64,000 bases of DNA from NCBI GenBank assembly GCA_013420905.1, contig JAAXNY010000006.1, positions 2,480,001 through 2,544,000 on the forward strand, in the 5' to 3' direction. This stretch comes from Collybia mongolica. Lineage: Eukaryota > Basidiomycota > Agaricomycetes > Agaricales > Clitocybaceae. The position numbers were made by a program, and so were the translations under genes. The notes under the pieces were generated by a model. It had not been told where the DNA came from. It saw nothing but the letters and a program-made list of their open reading frames with translations, and did no database searches. Shown one piece after another: positions 30,741 through 42,529 of the stretch (position 1 is the first letter of the stretch; each line of letters starts with the position of its first letter).

Positions 30741-31625
30741 CTTTATCAACCCAGGTTTCAGGCAAAAAGTTGGTTCATTCATTCATTCATTCATTTATAT
30801 TTCAACACTGCAGGAAAATATTTCTATAATGGGATTTTTCTTCTCTTATGGCTTTTTACAGCATTTCTCCACAAACAAAGTATTGTGACATAATTTGCAT
30901 GTATTTGGAATGCTTACATAATGCTTTTGATGATGCCATCAAAATTATGCATATCTAATATTTCAAAGCATCATGTTTGAAAATTTATTTTGTGTTTTTA
31001 TCTATAACCAGTAAAGCTGTTAACTTTGTTTTTACATATTTGGAATGTACAAACATGGCTCTACAATTTCCTTGTTGAGCATATTTTTCCCATGGTCCAT
31101 TTTGAGCAAAATATTAGAAATGTCCAGATTCAGCTAGTTTTGAAGGTCTGTGTGTTATGTCAGGGGTGAACAAACATCTTATAACAACAATGACCCTTAC
31201 CAAACATGACCCTTGTGGGAAAATACACCAAATATTGGAATAATCAACAACTACTACTATATTTACCTGAAATACAAATAAGATTGATTTTTCTATTTAT
31301 TGACACATGTCACATGATCTATTCCACCACATAAGTATACCAAATACATGACAACAATCTGAATGCTTATTTAGTGTCCATGATCCTGGGAAAAGTTAGT
31401 TCTGATGGTTTTTGTGTTTTCTCCATAACCAGGCAAGCTATGGTATTGGGTTTTGTGCACAGGCATTGCTTGTTTACTTGGTAACATTTTCCCATGGTCA
31501 CATGACCTCTATAAACTATCATCTACATTGTTTCTAGTCATTTACAACTTCCTGAATGGGGAATGGACTTATTTCTCCTAAGAAAAGAAATAAAGAATGA
31601 GTACCTGCCACACAGTGTGTTGGCC
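30741..31625. other. AT-rich region without recognisable gene
   Basis: Contains a TTCA microsatellite (30775-30797). TTTGGAATGTACAAACATGG near 31037 parallels 3363-3390, so it shares a dispersed repeat with the 551-4233 element. No ORF with family resemblance. Confidence 0.4.
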
Positions 31626-33965
31626 CACTCCACCCAAGTACAGCACCTGATTACCTGCATGACTTTGAGGACGTCTTCTTGAAGACATTGTTTGACACAC
31701 AACCTGAACAGTGCATCTGGGATCATGCAATCTAACTTGTTGCAGATGCTGAAAACAAGTCATGCAAGGTCTACCCACCATTGCTTCACTGTTCTTCTTT
31801 GTTAAAAAGAAGGACAGTGCCCTCCAGCCCATTCAGAACTACTGAGCACTGAACGTGCTGACAGTAAAGAACAAGTACCCCTTACTGCCCATCTCTGATA
31901 TGATCAACCAACTGCAAGGTGCAAAGTATTTCACCAAGATGGATATCAGGTGGGGATTCAACAATGTGTGCATCAAAGATAGCAATGAGTGGAAGGCAGT
32001 GTTCTGGACAAGTCATGGCCTCTTTGAACCTTTTTTTTTTTTTTTTGTCAGCATTTTATATACCAACTGTATCTAATACATGTGCTGGTCACTGCGAGTA
32101 GTAATTGGAGGAGTGGGGAGGGGGGGGCAGAAGACAAAGCACCACAGAGCTGGGATGCTCGCCCGACCAGGGTTGGACTAGCGAATGGAGCTGGAGCTCA
32201 TTGTACGCGGGCCGGAAGGGCCAATCTATGCCAGGGGGTAGGCCCCCCACTGCGGTGCCCTGCAGCAGGTGGTGGCTTCAAGTCCACCGATTATCCAGGT
32301 TCGCATATTCAGGCAGGGAGCACCCTATAGCCATCACTTAGAACACTGAGTACCGCCCCTAGCCTGTTTAGGACTAGGGAACATCAAACGCGAAAGCACT
32401 CTCGTTCTCTGAGAGGAAGTCAACCAGCCACACATAGCACAGCTGACGGCTGGGCTTGTCTTCCTGTCCATGTCGTGGACAGTCATATAGGACATGTTGT
32501 ACGGTTTCCAGGGGAGCACCACACCTACAGGAGACAGATTCCTCTTTGAAGAATCAGGACCAGAACACCCCAATTGGAGCATGTCCAGTGATGCATTGCA
32601 CCACATGGGCAGTCAAAGCATGGCTGTGACCTGGCCTCTTTGAACCACTTGTGATGTTCTTTGGCCTGATAAACAGCCTGGCAACCTTTCAGACAATGAT
32701 GAACAAGATCTTCCATGATCTGATCATGGAGGGCATTGTCTGCATCTACATCAATGACATCCTAGTCTACATGTGTACCCTCAATGAACACTGGTATATC
32801 ACCCAACTTGTCATGGAGTGACTTCAACAACACAAGCTCTACCTCTGACTTGACAAGTGTGAATTTGAGAAGATGCACATTAGTATCTCAGTCTGATCAT
32901 ATCAGAAGGACAGGCCAAAATGGATCCTGTCAAGATTGTAGGTGTCACAGATTGGCCAGTACCCAAGACAAAGAAAGAGGTTCAATCTTTCCTGGGTTTT
33001 GTCAACTTCTATCAGCAGTTTATCCAAGACTTCTCACACCATGCCTGGCCACTTTTCAACTTGACAGGCAAAAATGCAATCTGGAAATGGGGAGATGCCA
33101 AGCAGACCACATTTGATAATTTGAAGAATGCTGTGGCCACCATGCCAGTCCTAAGCTTTGCAAACAATGACCAGCCTTTCCAACTTGAAGCTGACAGCTC
33201 TGATTATGCAACAGGCACCATCCTACCACAGCTGAATACTGACAATGGCAAGTGGCATCTGATTGCATTCTCATTGAAAAGCCTGAATACAGTAGAATGC
33301 AACTACAAGATCCACAACAAAGAAAAAGAAATGCTCACCATCATCCACACCTTGGAGGAGTGGAGACATTACTTAGAAGGTGCCCAACATGATGTCAGGA
33401 TTTGGACTGATCATAAGAACCTAGAGTACTTCTGATCAGCCAAACAGCTCAATCAACAACAAGCCCAGTAGTCCCTCAACTTGTCACAATTTGCATTTTT
33501 GCTACATCACAAACTGGAACAAAGTATGGGCAAGCCAGATGCACTTTCATGATATGCTGGTCACACAGATGGATGAGATGACAACCATAACACCATCTTA
33601 CTCAAGCTGGAGCTGTTTGCAATTCACACAGTTGAAGGCATGATTGTTGAGGGAAAAGAATGTGACATCATCCATGTCATTTGACAAGGTAATCAGGAAG
33701 GTGCACAGGAGGATGCAATCACAAAGGCAGCCCAAGAACTGAAGAAGTCAAATGGCAAGTTGGTACACAGTGTGGAATGGCATGAGTTGCAAGACTTGCT
33801 CTACTTCTGTAATCACATCTACATGCCCAAACATGCCAATCTTCATTGATGGATTGTCAAACAGCATCACAACAAGTGAATTGCTGGCCATGCAGAATGA
33901 TGGAAGACCCTGGAACTTGTATTGCACAACTACTGGTGGCCACAGATGTCATGCTACATATAGCT
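31626..33965 (+). pseudogene. Second Ty3/gypsy pol remnant, with LINE inserted
   Basis: Plus-strand pieces: YLHDFEDVF, PPAHSELL region, YPLLPISDMINQLQGAKYFT, KMDIRWGFNNVCI, (LINE 32031-32631), MFFGLINSLATFQTMMN, ICIYINDILVY (RT core, YMDD decayed to YIND), then 32920-33435 open: DWPVPKTKKEVQSFLGFVNF, LEADSSDYATGTIL, LEEWRHYLEGAQH, IWTDHKNLEYF (RNase H), and to 33965 ending NYWWPQM (integrase finger). Many stops. It is a different gypsy lineage from LTR-A. No LTRs seen. Confidence 0.85.
32031..32631 (-). mobile_element. 5'-truncated LINE insertion with 15-bp target duplication
   Basis: Begins with a poly-T run (32031-32046, the poly-A tail on the minus strand) and carries the same 3' UTR and C-terminal coding part as 25812-26480 (LQLGCSGPDSSKRNLSPVG, VVLPWKPYNMSYM). 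Exact duplication TGGCCTCTTTGAACC at 32016-32030 and 32632-32646 marks target-primed insertion into the gypsy RT. Length 601 bp. Confidence 0.93.
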
Positions 33966-34161
33966 AATGATGATGTCACTTTCACTAGATACTATAGCCT
34001 ATATAACTCCATACTTACCTGAGGATAGGCTCACCAGGAAGGTAGGGCAAGCAGAGTAGAAGGTGGGGGTTTAAGAGTGGATGACTTTGTACTATAAGGC
34101 ATTGGTGAGGCATCCTAAGGCTGTGATCACACTCTGTGACACCATGTGACCCAGTGAAACC
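33966..34161. other. Short unassigned region before the MITE
   Basis: No gene or clear repeat; AT-rich with a run of TGTGAC/CATGTGAC words near 34130-34150. Confidence 0.3.
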
Positions 34162-34165
34162 AGGG

Positions 34166-34424
34166 ATAAAACTTGTATCCTAATCTCCTCCTTCAATTCT
34201 CATCCAATTGCTTTGGTCCAAGGGGCAAAATAGCACTACTTTTTGAGCTCTACAAACCCATTAAGAGATATGTTAAATATTCTTCCTCCTTCACCCAGGA
34301 CTTCCTATTTTACCACTAAAAATAGGCTTTCTTAAATGAAGGGGATAAAAAATAGTGCTATTTTGCCCCTTGGACCAAAGCAATTGGATGAGAATTGAAG
34401 GAGGAGATTGAGATATGAGTTTTG
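34166..34424. mobile_element. MITE-like element with long inverted repeats
   Basis: Arms 34182-34238 and 34353-34409 are perfect 57-bp reverse complements (AATCTCCTCCTTCAATTCTC to GGGGCAAAATAGCACTA). Imperfect pairing extends outward to GGGATAAAACT (left) and AGTTTTGCCCT (right), giving about 72-bp terminal repeats around a 114-bp centre. No coding capacity. It sits at the transposon edge of gene island 2. Target duplication not resolved. Confidence 0.75.
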
Positions 34425-35712
34425 CCCTATATGAATGGTGCCATTTGGCAGGCAAGTGATTGGTTCTCATACTTCCACACTCCTCCAGGAAAAATCTATC
34501 ACATCAGGATGTTAAGACAGTACTATAAGCTATATTTACACTGAAATTTCTATCATCTGGAAGTGGTGCCACTCACAAATGCAATGTATCAAGGTTTGGT
34601 GTCACAGCGTAATTATCTCACGTCCGTGACGCGCGTCACACTTACCGGGAATTGCCCCCAAGTATTATGAACGCCGAGTAGGTAATCATTGCCCCTCCCC
34701 ACTAAGAGGTTTTAAATTCGATAAATTGAATAATAATGCGCAAACCGTTACATAGAGGATGACACTCCTACGCCTGAAGCCCAGGGGATTCGGCAATAGG
34801 GACATAATCCCTCATCCGCACGTCTTGATCTGCAGTGTATCCGAACCTTGAGATACCCAATTCATAGGTAGGTTGGCGGGGCATCCAGGCCTAAATGATG
34901 TTTGATGTTCAGCCATTATGACGGATATAATATATATATATATTAACCTCCCACCATCTTCGGCCACTGTTCCACGACGACTCTGTATTTATTCCAGCCT
35001 TCAGCATTCTACTCTTGACTCCTGCCCCCAGCAAAAGGCCAAAAACCGTCAATAGAAAGAGCGTTACGACAAGCTGGTCTCGAGGAGAATCACGTTCTGA
35101 AAGTTGTTGATGAGCATGGATATGGGAGACGACCATGACACACACGGAAACACCGAGCCTCAACATCGCCCTCCTTTCCTGTGGCAGTATCAGGATTCGT
35201 ATCACCCAATGACGCACCAGCACAGATAGGTAAGTTTTGGTTTAGGCACCATTGCTTTGTGCATGAAAGACATGGTTGTGAAGGATTGTCGGGGATGTTC
35301 AGGTGTAATATAGAGTAATTTGACTGAAAACATATGCCTATGCAGCTGTATTTGAATGCCATGACGAGATGCAATGCATGATAGTCGCACATTTACAAAA
35401 GTTTGTGGCCTCCCATTTGTTAAGTATGGCGTTGACGGAGACCTTGAATATCCGTATCTATATGATATTCACGAGCGAGCGATTATAACTCACGAATAAC
35501 GAGAGAAAGCTCAGAGCGAAGATGAGAATGAGTGAAGGGCGTTGTGTCATGACATGGACATGGAATACGGAAAAGGTGTCACTCTGTCACTCATTTGCCA
35601 TATGTCACAGGTAACTGGGGACGCGTTCTATGACAATTCGCTACTGCGAGTACTACGTCAAACCCACCTACTTACTCACCTTGAATTTTTTTTCTCTTCC
35701 AAGGCCCTGGAA
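34425..35712. other. 5' side of gene island 2, no certain gene
   Basis: From about 34600 base composition becomes gene-like with CG dinucleotides; a perfect palindrome GTGACGCGCGTCAC lies at 34626-34639. A minus-strand frame (35172-34909; MLRLGVSVCVMVVSHIHAH, then LFLLTVFGLLLGAG) could encode a small membrane protein of about 85 residues, but it has no family match and I do not call it. A tract TATATATATATA is at 34929-34941. The last 300 bp should contain the ARP1 promoter. Confidence 0.35.
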
Positions 35713-37306
35713 ATGCCGGCCGAGTTTGACGATGTTCTGACAAACCATCCCGTCGTGATAGATAATGTCCTTTTATTTCTTCAGTAACGATGAACTCACT
35801 TTGACAATCCGTTAACCGTACAGGGTTCTGGGACTATCAAAGCAGGATTTGCTGGCCAAGATCACCCTAAATGTTTCTTCCCGTCTTTGTGCGTCTCGAC
35901 GGTTAGGCCCGATTCCCGCGCCTGAGGCCTGTCTGCTAAAATTGGGCCCCCTCCTAGTGTTGGACGACCAAAACATATACGCGTCATGGCGGGTGCTCTG
36001 GAAGGCGACGTATTCATCGGTCGGCGCGCGCAAGAGTTTCGGGGCTTGCTTAAGATTAGGTATCCCATGGAACATGGAATCGTAACTGATTGGGACGATA
36101 TGGAACGTATTTGGAGTTGGGTGTATGCCGAAGAGTTGGGAACACTGAGTGAAGAGGTTTGTTTTGTGTTCTCCTATCCCCTCTGAAAGGCTTTTCACAT
36201 AGTCTAACTATTAGCACCCCGTGTTGCTCACCGAGGCACCTCTCAATCCTCGAAGTAATAGGGACGTAGCAGCCCAAATATTCTTTGACACCTTCAACGT
36301 TCCCGCGTTGTTCACTTCCGTACAGGCAGTTTTATCGTTGTATGTTATGTTTATGGGGATATTGTTAAGTTATGAATTTATCTGCCTCATAACAACTTCA
36401 GGTACTCCTCAGGACGAACGACAGGGATAGTTCTTGATTCAGGCGATGGTGTTACACATGCTGTCCCAGTCTTTGAGGGCTTCTCCATGCCACATGCTAT
36501 TCGTCGGGTTGACGTAGCTGGAAGGTGATTTGCTCAAATTTAATTATCCATCAACGCCCATTATTTAATGTATGAGAGCAGAGACGTGACAGATCACCTC
36601 CAATTACTCCTTCGCAAATCTGGACATCACTTGCACACCACTGCTGAAAGGGAAGTTGTGCGAACGATAAAAGAGAAGTGCTGTTATGTTGCTCTCAACC
36701 CTGCGAAGGAGGAGAAGGACACCTTGGGACGCATCGAAGACTTCCGATTACCAGATGGCAACATTGTTCAAGTAAGGCATTTCTTCATCAACAGGGTTTA
36801 TTCTCATCCACCCCTCAAACAAGCTTGGCCCAGAACGCTTCCGTGCTCCCGAGATCTTGTTCAATCCCGAGCTGATTGGACAAGAGTATGCTGGAGTGCA
36901 TCAAGTTGTTGTTGATTCGATCAACCGTGTTGACCTGGATCTTCGAAAAAGCTTGTTCTCGAATATAGTTTTGAGTGGTGGTAGCACTCTTTGTCGGGGT
37001 CAGTAACCTGGTCGCTTAGTAACAGATCTCTCCTCATTGCACTTTATCTAGGTTTTGGTGACCGATTGCTCAATGAAGTCAAGAAACTCGCTCTGAAGGA
37101 CGTCAAAATTAAAATCTATGCTCCTCCTGAACGTAAATATTCAACTTGGATTGGGGGCTCCATATTGGCCGGTCTAAATACTTTCAAGAAGGTGAAAGGT
37201 TTGCTTTTGAATGATGGATCCTTTTATTCACCCTCCCTAGATGTGGGTGTCTGCGGAGGAGTATCAAGAAGATCCAGACATTATTCATAAGAAGTTCGGT
37301 TTCTGA
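35713..37306 (+). CDS. ARP1: Actin-related protein 1 (centractin), dynactin filament subunit
   Basis: ARP1 forms the short actin-like filament of dynactin, the dynein cofactor for microtubule transport and nuclear migration. Exons 35713-35766, 35824-35888, 35958-36156, 36215-36339, 36402-36524, 36582-36771, 36824-36998, 37052-37191, 37241-37306; eight introns of 50-69 nt; 378 residues, normal length. Nucleotide-binding and family segments: [155 protein letters not shown] with GALEGD separates ARP1 from actin (which has RPRHQGVMVG). Convergent with eS24, 222 bp apart. Confidence 0.95.
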
Positions 37307-37528
37307 ACTTTTTGACTATCGTAGACTCTTATTTTTGCCCGTGATAATGATACCCGTTTACTTCTAGCACCAATATCATCCAGAGTTTTCCGCTTGTCAG
37401 CCTAGATTTAGCAAATGCATGATATTCGTGTACGTGGATGAAAAGCACACATAAAGATATGCACGTTTTGAAGAAGAAATAATGACCAGGCTGCAAGCTG
37501 AGAAATGGGACATGACCACCTAACATTA

Positions 37529-38167
37529 TTACTTGCCCTTCTTGGGGGGTTCGGCAGCCTTAACCTTCTTTGTTCCACGTAACTGCAAGGGATTTGGAGC
37601 GTCAGAAATACTCATAACACTTACACATTCTGGACGTACCTTCTTCGCACGGTTCTTCCTCTCTTTCCGCAACTTGCGGGAAGCTTTTTCCACCTTGGCG
37701 GCCAGGCCAGACTGCTCGCAAGCTTGTATTAGCAAGGTTCAGCAAGCCAAAAACAAGACTCACCCGGACCAACCGGTACTTGGGCTCAAATTTTTTCTGC
37801 GATGCCTCATCATCATAGATCAAGGCGAACCCTGTGCTCCTCCCTCCACCAAACTGTGTTCGGAAACCAAAGGTCACGACTCGATTCTTGTCAGTCTTGT
37901 ACAAAGCTGCGAGCTTTTCCGAAAGCTCAGCCTTGGAGACATTGGGTCGTGATGGGTGAAGTACGTCGAGAACGAACTGACGACGGGCGAGGAGGCGGTT
38001 GGTAATGAATTTACGCGTTCGAAGGGTAATGGGCGCGGAGCTATCGGCCTGTTTTAGACATGACATCAGTTTGAATATGGTGACTTGCGATATACTGGAT
38101 CTTGCTATGGCGGGTCCCCAGTGACCATATAGGCACTTGGTGGATTTAGATGTAATGGACTTACCAT
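37529..38167 (-). CDS. RPS24: 40S ribosomal protein S24 (eS24)
   Basis: Small-subunit ribosomal protein. Exons (5' to 3') 38167-38165, 38048-37764, 37711-37640, 37582-37529; 137 residues. The first exon is only the ATG, followed by GTAAGT, a layout common in fungal ribosomal protein genes. Segments: [97 protein letters not shown], ending PPKKGK. Full length, no damage. Introns 116, 52 and 57 nt. Confidence 0.95.
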
Positions 38168-38528
38168 GTTGGCAGCCAAGTTATCAGTTCTGTGATGAGA
38201 AATTTGTCCTCAGAACTCATAAATCGACCATTCGGCAAGACATCATACCTTGTATTCTTGAAGACGTCGAGGCCGGTGTCGATAGTATTGTGAGGAGCTG
38301 TGGTGGCTTGTAAAAACTGCACAGTCGCAGCGGCAGTTCCCGGGATTACCCATGCACACGTAATTGCAGTCAGGATACAGCACGGATCGGCTAATCCGCT
38401 TACCGCACCTGCAAATTGTGGCGCGGATCGGTAATCTGCATTGCATTTCAAACTTAGCTGGTGATTTGTTGTGATAACAATCAGTACTGTATGATAACAC
38501 TTACTACTACATCCCTGCTCTATACACT
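38168..38528. other. eS24 promoter side and transposon boundary
   Basis: 38168-38450 keeps genic composition and should hold the eS24 promoter. TATA box not clear. From about 38455 the sequence becomes AT-rich and leads into the hAT transposase reading. Confidence 0.35.
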
Positions 38529-40350
38529 ATGAGGAGACAACAAAAAGTGACCACTAGAAGTACTCCAACTGCTCCAACCCCTCCCATCTTTCCTCAGGCT
38601 ACTATCAGGGGCAGAAGAGGTCAGGGAAGCCATTCTAGGGGTAGAGGATCCAGTCCAGCCATGTCTATTCTTACCCCACAGTTACCATCCTCCCCAGCTG
38701 ATGTTTTCATGGATGGTGAAGAGAGAGATTCCTGATATTAGTCCTGGGTCATCTGAGGATGAGGGCCCTTCTGTTGGTGACAGGCAAACACTAGTACTTG
38801 TGTCTCCCATCAAGCAGAGAAGAGTAACTCAGAGCCTGGCAAAGCAGCCAGATGCTGATATCTGGCATATCTCTGATGAGGATATCATTGGTAAGTTATT
38901 TATTATGCTTTGTATCCTGAATAAATAACTCTGTTCTGGTATTTCACAGATGCTTCACTTGCTACATGGAAAGCTGCTATCTACAGTCATTATGACATCA
39001 GAATTTCCTGAGAAAATGATAGTGAAGGTGAAAAGATCATATTCTATATCTTCAAATGCAAGGATGATCCTTCTGGTCATCCTACAGAGTATCACTGTGC
39101 TTATATGGATACCCAGGCTGGAATTTCAAACCCTTAAAATGGGATGAAGAGTTGTTTGGATAGACAGAGCATTATTCAACCCAATGCAGCTAAGGATACC
39201 CCCATCCCATATTCTGTTGAAGCTCACTGTGCTCTGATTGTTATGCCCTGTGCTGCAAACAATCACCCATTTAACATGGTAGCCAACTCTGAGTACCTGA
39301 AAGAGGTGGAAATACTTTGTCTGGGTACTATAGTCCCTCATCCATCAATAGTCTCAAGGGATATTCAAAGTCTCTATCTTACATCAGCAATATTGTTGCA
39401 GGCACATCTTGCAGTATAATTTTTATTATGTATATTTATTTATTTACTTACTTTGACTTTTCAGAATGTTACCTTAGCAATTCACTTGGTCTTAGATGGA
39501 TGGACTGCTCCCTTGGTGTCATGTTATTTGGGTATGATTGCAGTTTGGTATGAAAATGGAACAATCTATCAATGCATTCTTGAAACTTATTTGGTATGTT
39601 GTATTACTAATATTCTGACATTACTACTATACTTTTGCAGGTTAAAGCAAAGTCATACAGGGGAATATTTAGCTCAGGTTGTTAAGAAATGTGTCATTGG
39701 TTTGGGATAGCTGAAAAGGTAAGTAATATTAAATATTAAATAAACAATTTATTTACTTTTGTGTAGTTGTTTTCTATGTGTATGGGCAATGCAGGAAATT
39801 GTTCCAGATATGCAAGTTACCTTGGTACACTTGTTCCAAGCTTTATGAGGAGTAGTGCTCATCTCCACTGCCTTGCCCATATTATCAATCTTATTGCAAA
39901 AGTAAGATTTCTAAATATCTTATAAAAGTTATTCTTATCTCTTTCAGATATTTTTGTCATTTTTCTTCTTCAAGTGGAAAAAGATGAAAAAAGTAGTCAA
40001 GTCAGATGAAAGTATGTGAAATTTTCTATATTCTTATATGTATAGGCCATTTTTAAATTTCAGATGTGGAATTTACAATTGAGGAAGGAGATATTGATAT
40101 GGATAAAGAGATTGATGAAGCAACTTTAGAGGAGCTAAATGAAGTGGCTATAACTCTGGAGGTGGAGGGAGGGGATGAGGGGCAGCTTGCATATGATGAA
40201 GGTGTAACTTGGTATTTGAAAAAACAGGTGATTCAGATGATGGCTTTGGAAGGAATTGAAATTGATTCAGATACTGAGAATTGTTACAAATTCTCTGTTC
40301 ACATGACTTACTTACCTTTTTCTCTTTACATATCAATGATTACACATGCT
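38529..40350 (+). pseudogene. hAT transposase remnant, N-terminal half
   Basis: Pieces in order: MRRQQKVTTRSTPTAPTPPI (38529), a Ser/Asp-rich linker, ATWKAAIYSHYDIRIS with FKCKDDPSGH (zinc-finger-like region), IPYSVEAHCALIVMPCAANN, FNMVANSEYLKEVEIL, VSRDIQSLYL, LVLDGWTAPLVSCYLGMIAV, QSHTGEYLAQVVKKCV, MCMGNAGNCSRYASYLGTLV, HLHCLAHIINLIAK, then an acidic stretch. This is the basidiomycete hAT layout (DGWT, NASNN, RCxxHxxNL). Several stops and frame changes; some interruptions could be former introns. The dimerisation domain is missing; the LTR-A remnant follows. Confidence 0.8.
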
Positions 40351-40379
40351 TATTAACATTGGTGGACTCTTATCTTCAG

Positions 40380-40736
40380 ATTCCATATATGTACTCCATT
40401 TCCCATCATTACTAACTCCCTTATCTATATGACCAATAGTGTAAACCATACTTATCTATGCTTATTGGACCAATACATATATATAGGGACATTCTAGCAT
40501 AGTTAGCTTCTTTAGCTTGACCTAGCTGAATCAACCATATTCACTAGCTCTTGACTCCTTGATATGAACTCAATGCTACTTGCCTTACAAAGGGAGTAGT
40601 GTATCTTTGAACAAATGATCTGACTTAGCCTTAAAGAGGGAGTCAGCAGACATTAGACTTGTAGAGTCAACAGTCTTAGAACAAACAAACAATGAACCAG
40701 ATTGGCTTAGTGGATATGGCCTAAACAGCTGTAACA
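40380..40736 (+). repeat. LTR-A, truncated and CpG-decayed
   Basis: Reverse complement of part of the 464-bp LTR at 17418: TTAGCTTGACCTAGCTGAAT, TTGCCTTACAAAGGGAGTAG, ending CAGCTGTAACA at 40736. The 5' end is lost. CG positions of the young LTR are TG or CA here. It is the 5' LTR of the gag fragment that follows. Confidence 0.8.
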
Positions 40737-41170
40737 AAAGGTCAAGCTGATTAAAACTGTCAACCTCTTCAGGTTTAGATGCAATGGCACCAGCACAATA
40801 TGGATTGAACCCTGTGAGCAGCAGTGGTAGCAGCAGAAGCAGCAGTAGGCAGAGTGCCACTAGCAACAAAGACTTCCAAGATGCAGAAGAACTGCCAAGA
40901 CTTGCAGTAGTCACACAGACAGTAGAAACACCTACAACACTGAAACCAAAGGCAGAAAGTTCCAAAAGAAAGGAACCCAAAAAACTACAGAAACCTGAAT
41001 CACCAGATTCCCTGATACCACCCAATTCTGACATAGAGATGACAGATGAACAACAACCCACTGAAATCAAACTCAGTTCACTAACTATTTTTGATGGAAA
41101 CAGAAAGGCAATGAAGGACTTTGTCCTCAATTGCAAGATGTACTTGGAAGTGAACAACAGAATTTATGAT
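40737..41170 (+). pseudogene. Ty3/gypsy (LTR-A family) gag 5' fragment
   Basis: The leader AAAGGTCAAGCTGATT follows the LTR, then ATG at 40784 and an open frame to 41176: a Ser/Arg-rich N-terminus, DFQDAEELPRLAVVTQT, PTEIKLSSLTIFDGN, MKDFVLNCKMYLEVNNRIYD. It is cut off at 41170 exactly where the Helitron-like block starts (GGATAAAGCATTG). Unlike the young copy, codon CAA stands where that copy has TGA. Confidence 0.85.
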
Positions 41171-41219
41171 GGATAAAGCATTGTGTGGCACCATGCCGAA
41201 GGCATGGGTCTTTAGCTCG
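41171..41219 (+). mobile_element. Putative Helitron 3' terminus, second copy
   Basis: Same 50-nt block as 8921-8969 with hairpin CCATGCC / GGCATGG, so both arms changed together and pairing is kept. Ends CTCG at 41216-41219, followed by T. Gene island 3 begins right after. A truncated gag ends directly at its left edge, as if the element had carried or captured it. Confidence 0.5.
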
Positions 41220-41413
41220 TATCACCATATTGGTCAGTAGAGACGTGGTATTATTAGTAATATTATCCTTTGTTTGTATCACATGACCTTCAACTGACAC
41301 CAATCTACCTGGAGCCGAAATAACGGAGCGTACATATTGTTAGATAAACGATCTTAAATTTACAGGTTCGCTTCGATCCGAGTCCTCTGCTCCCATTCCA
41401 CCTAATATTCGCC

Positions 41414-42324
<911 letters not shown>

Positions 42325-42529
42325 AGCATGATCACTGTTAGCAATATGAAAAAACCTCTCTGGTTTCGATTGCTACTGGTAAAACCAAGCATAACACCCA
42401 ACTATCATCTGAAACGAATTTGACAACGAATAGGGTTGCTTACGTCCAAGCAGAAGTGTACCAGCAAAACCTTGGTTGTTATAGGCACTCATTGGGCCAA
42501 TCCTCAGATTGGTCCGATCGATTTATATG

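Noticed and set aside
34909..35223. Small minus-strand membrane-protein gene upstream of ARP1
   Set aside because: A hydrophobic segment and genic composition are present, but there is no family match, the end runs into a TA microsatellite, and no splice model improved it.
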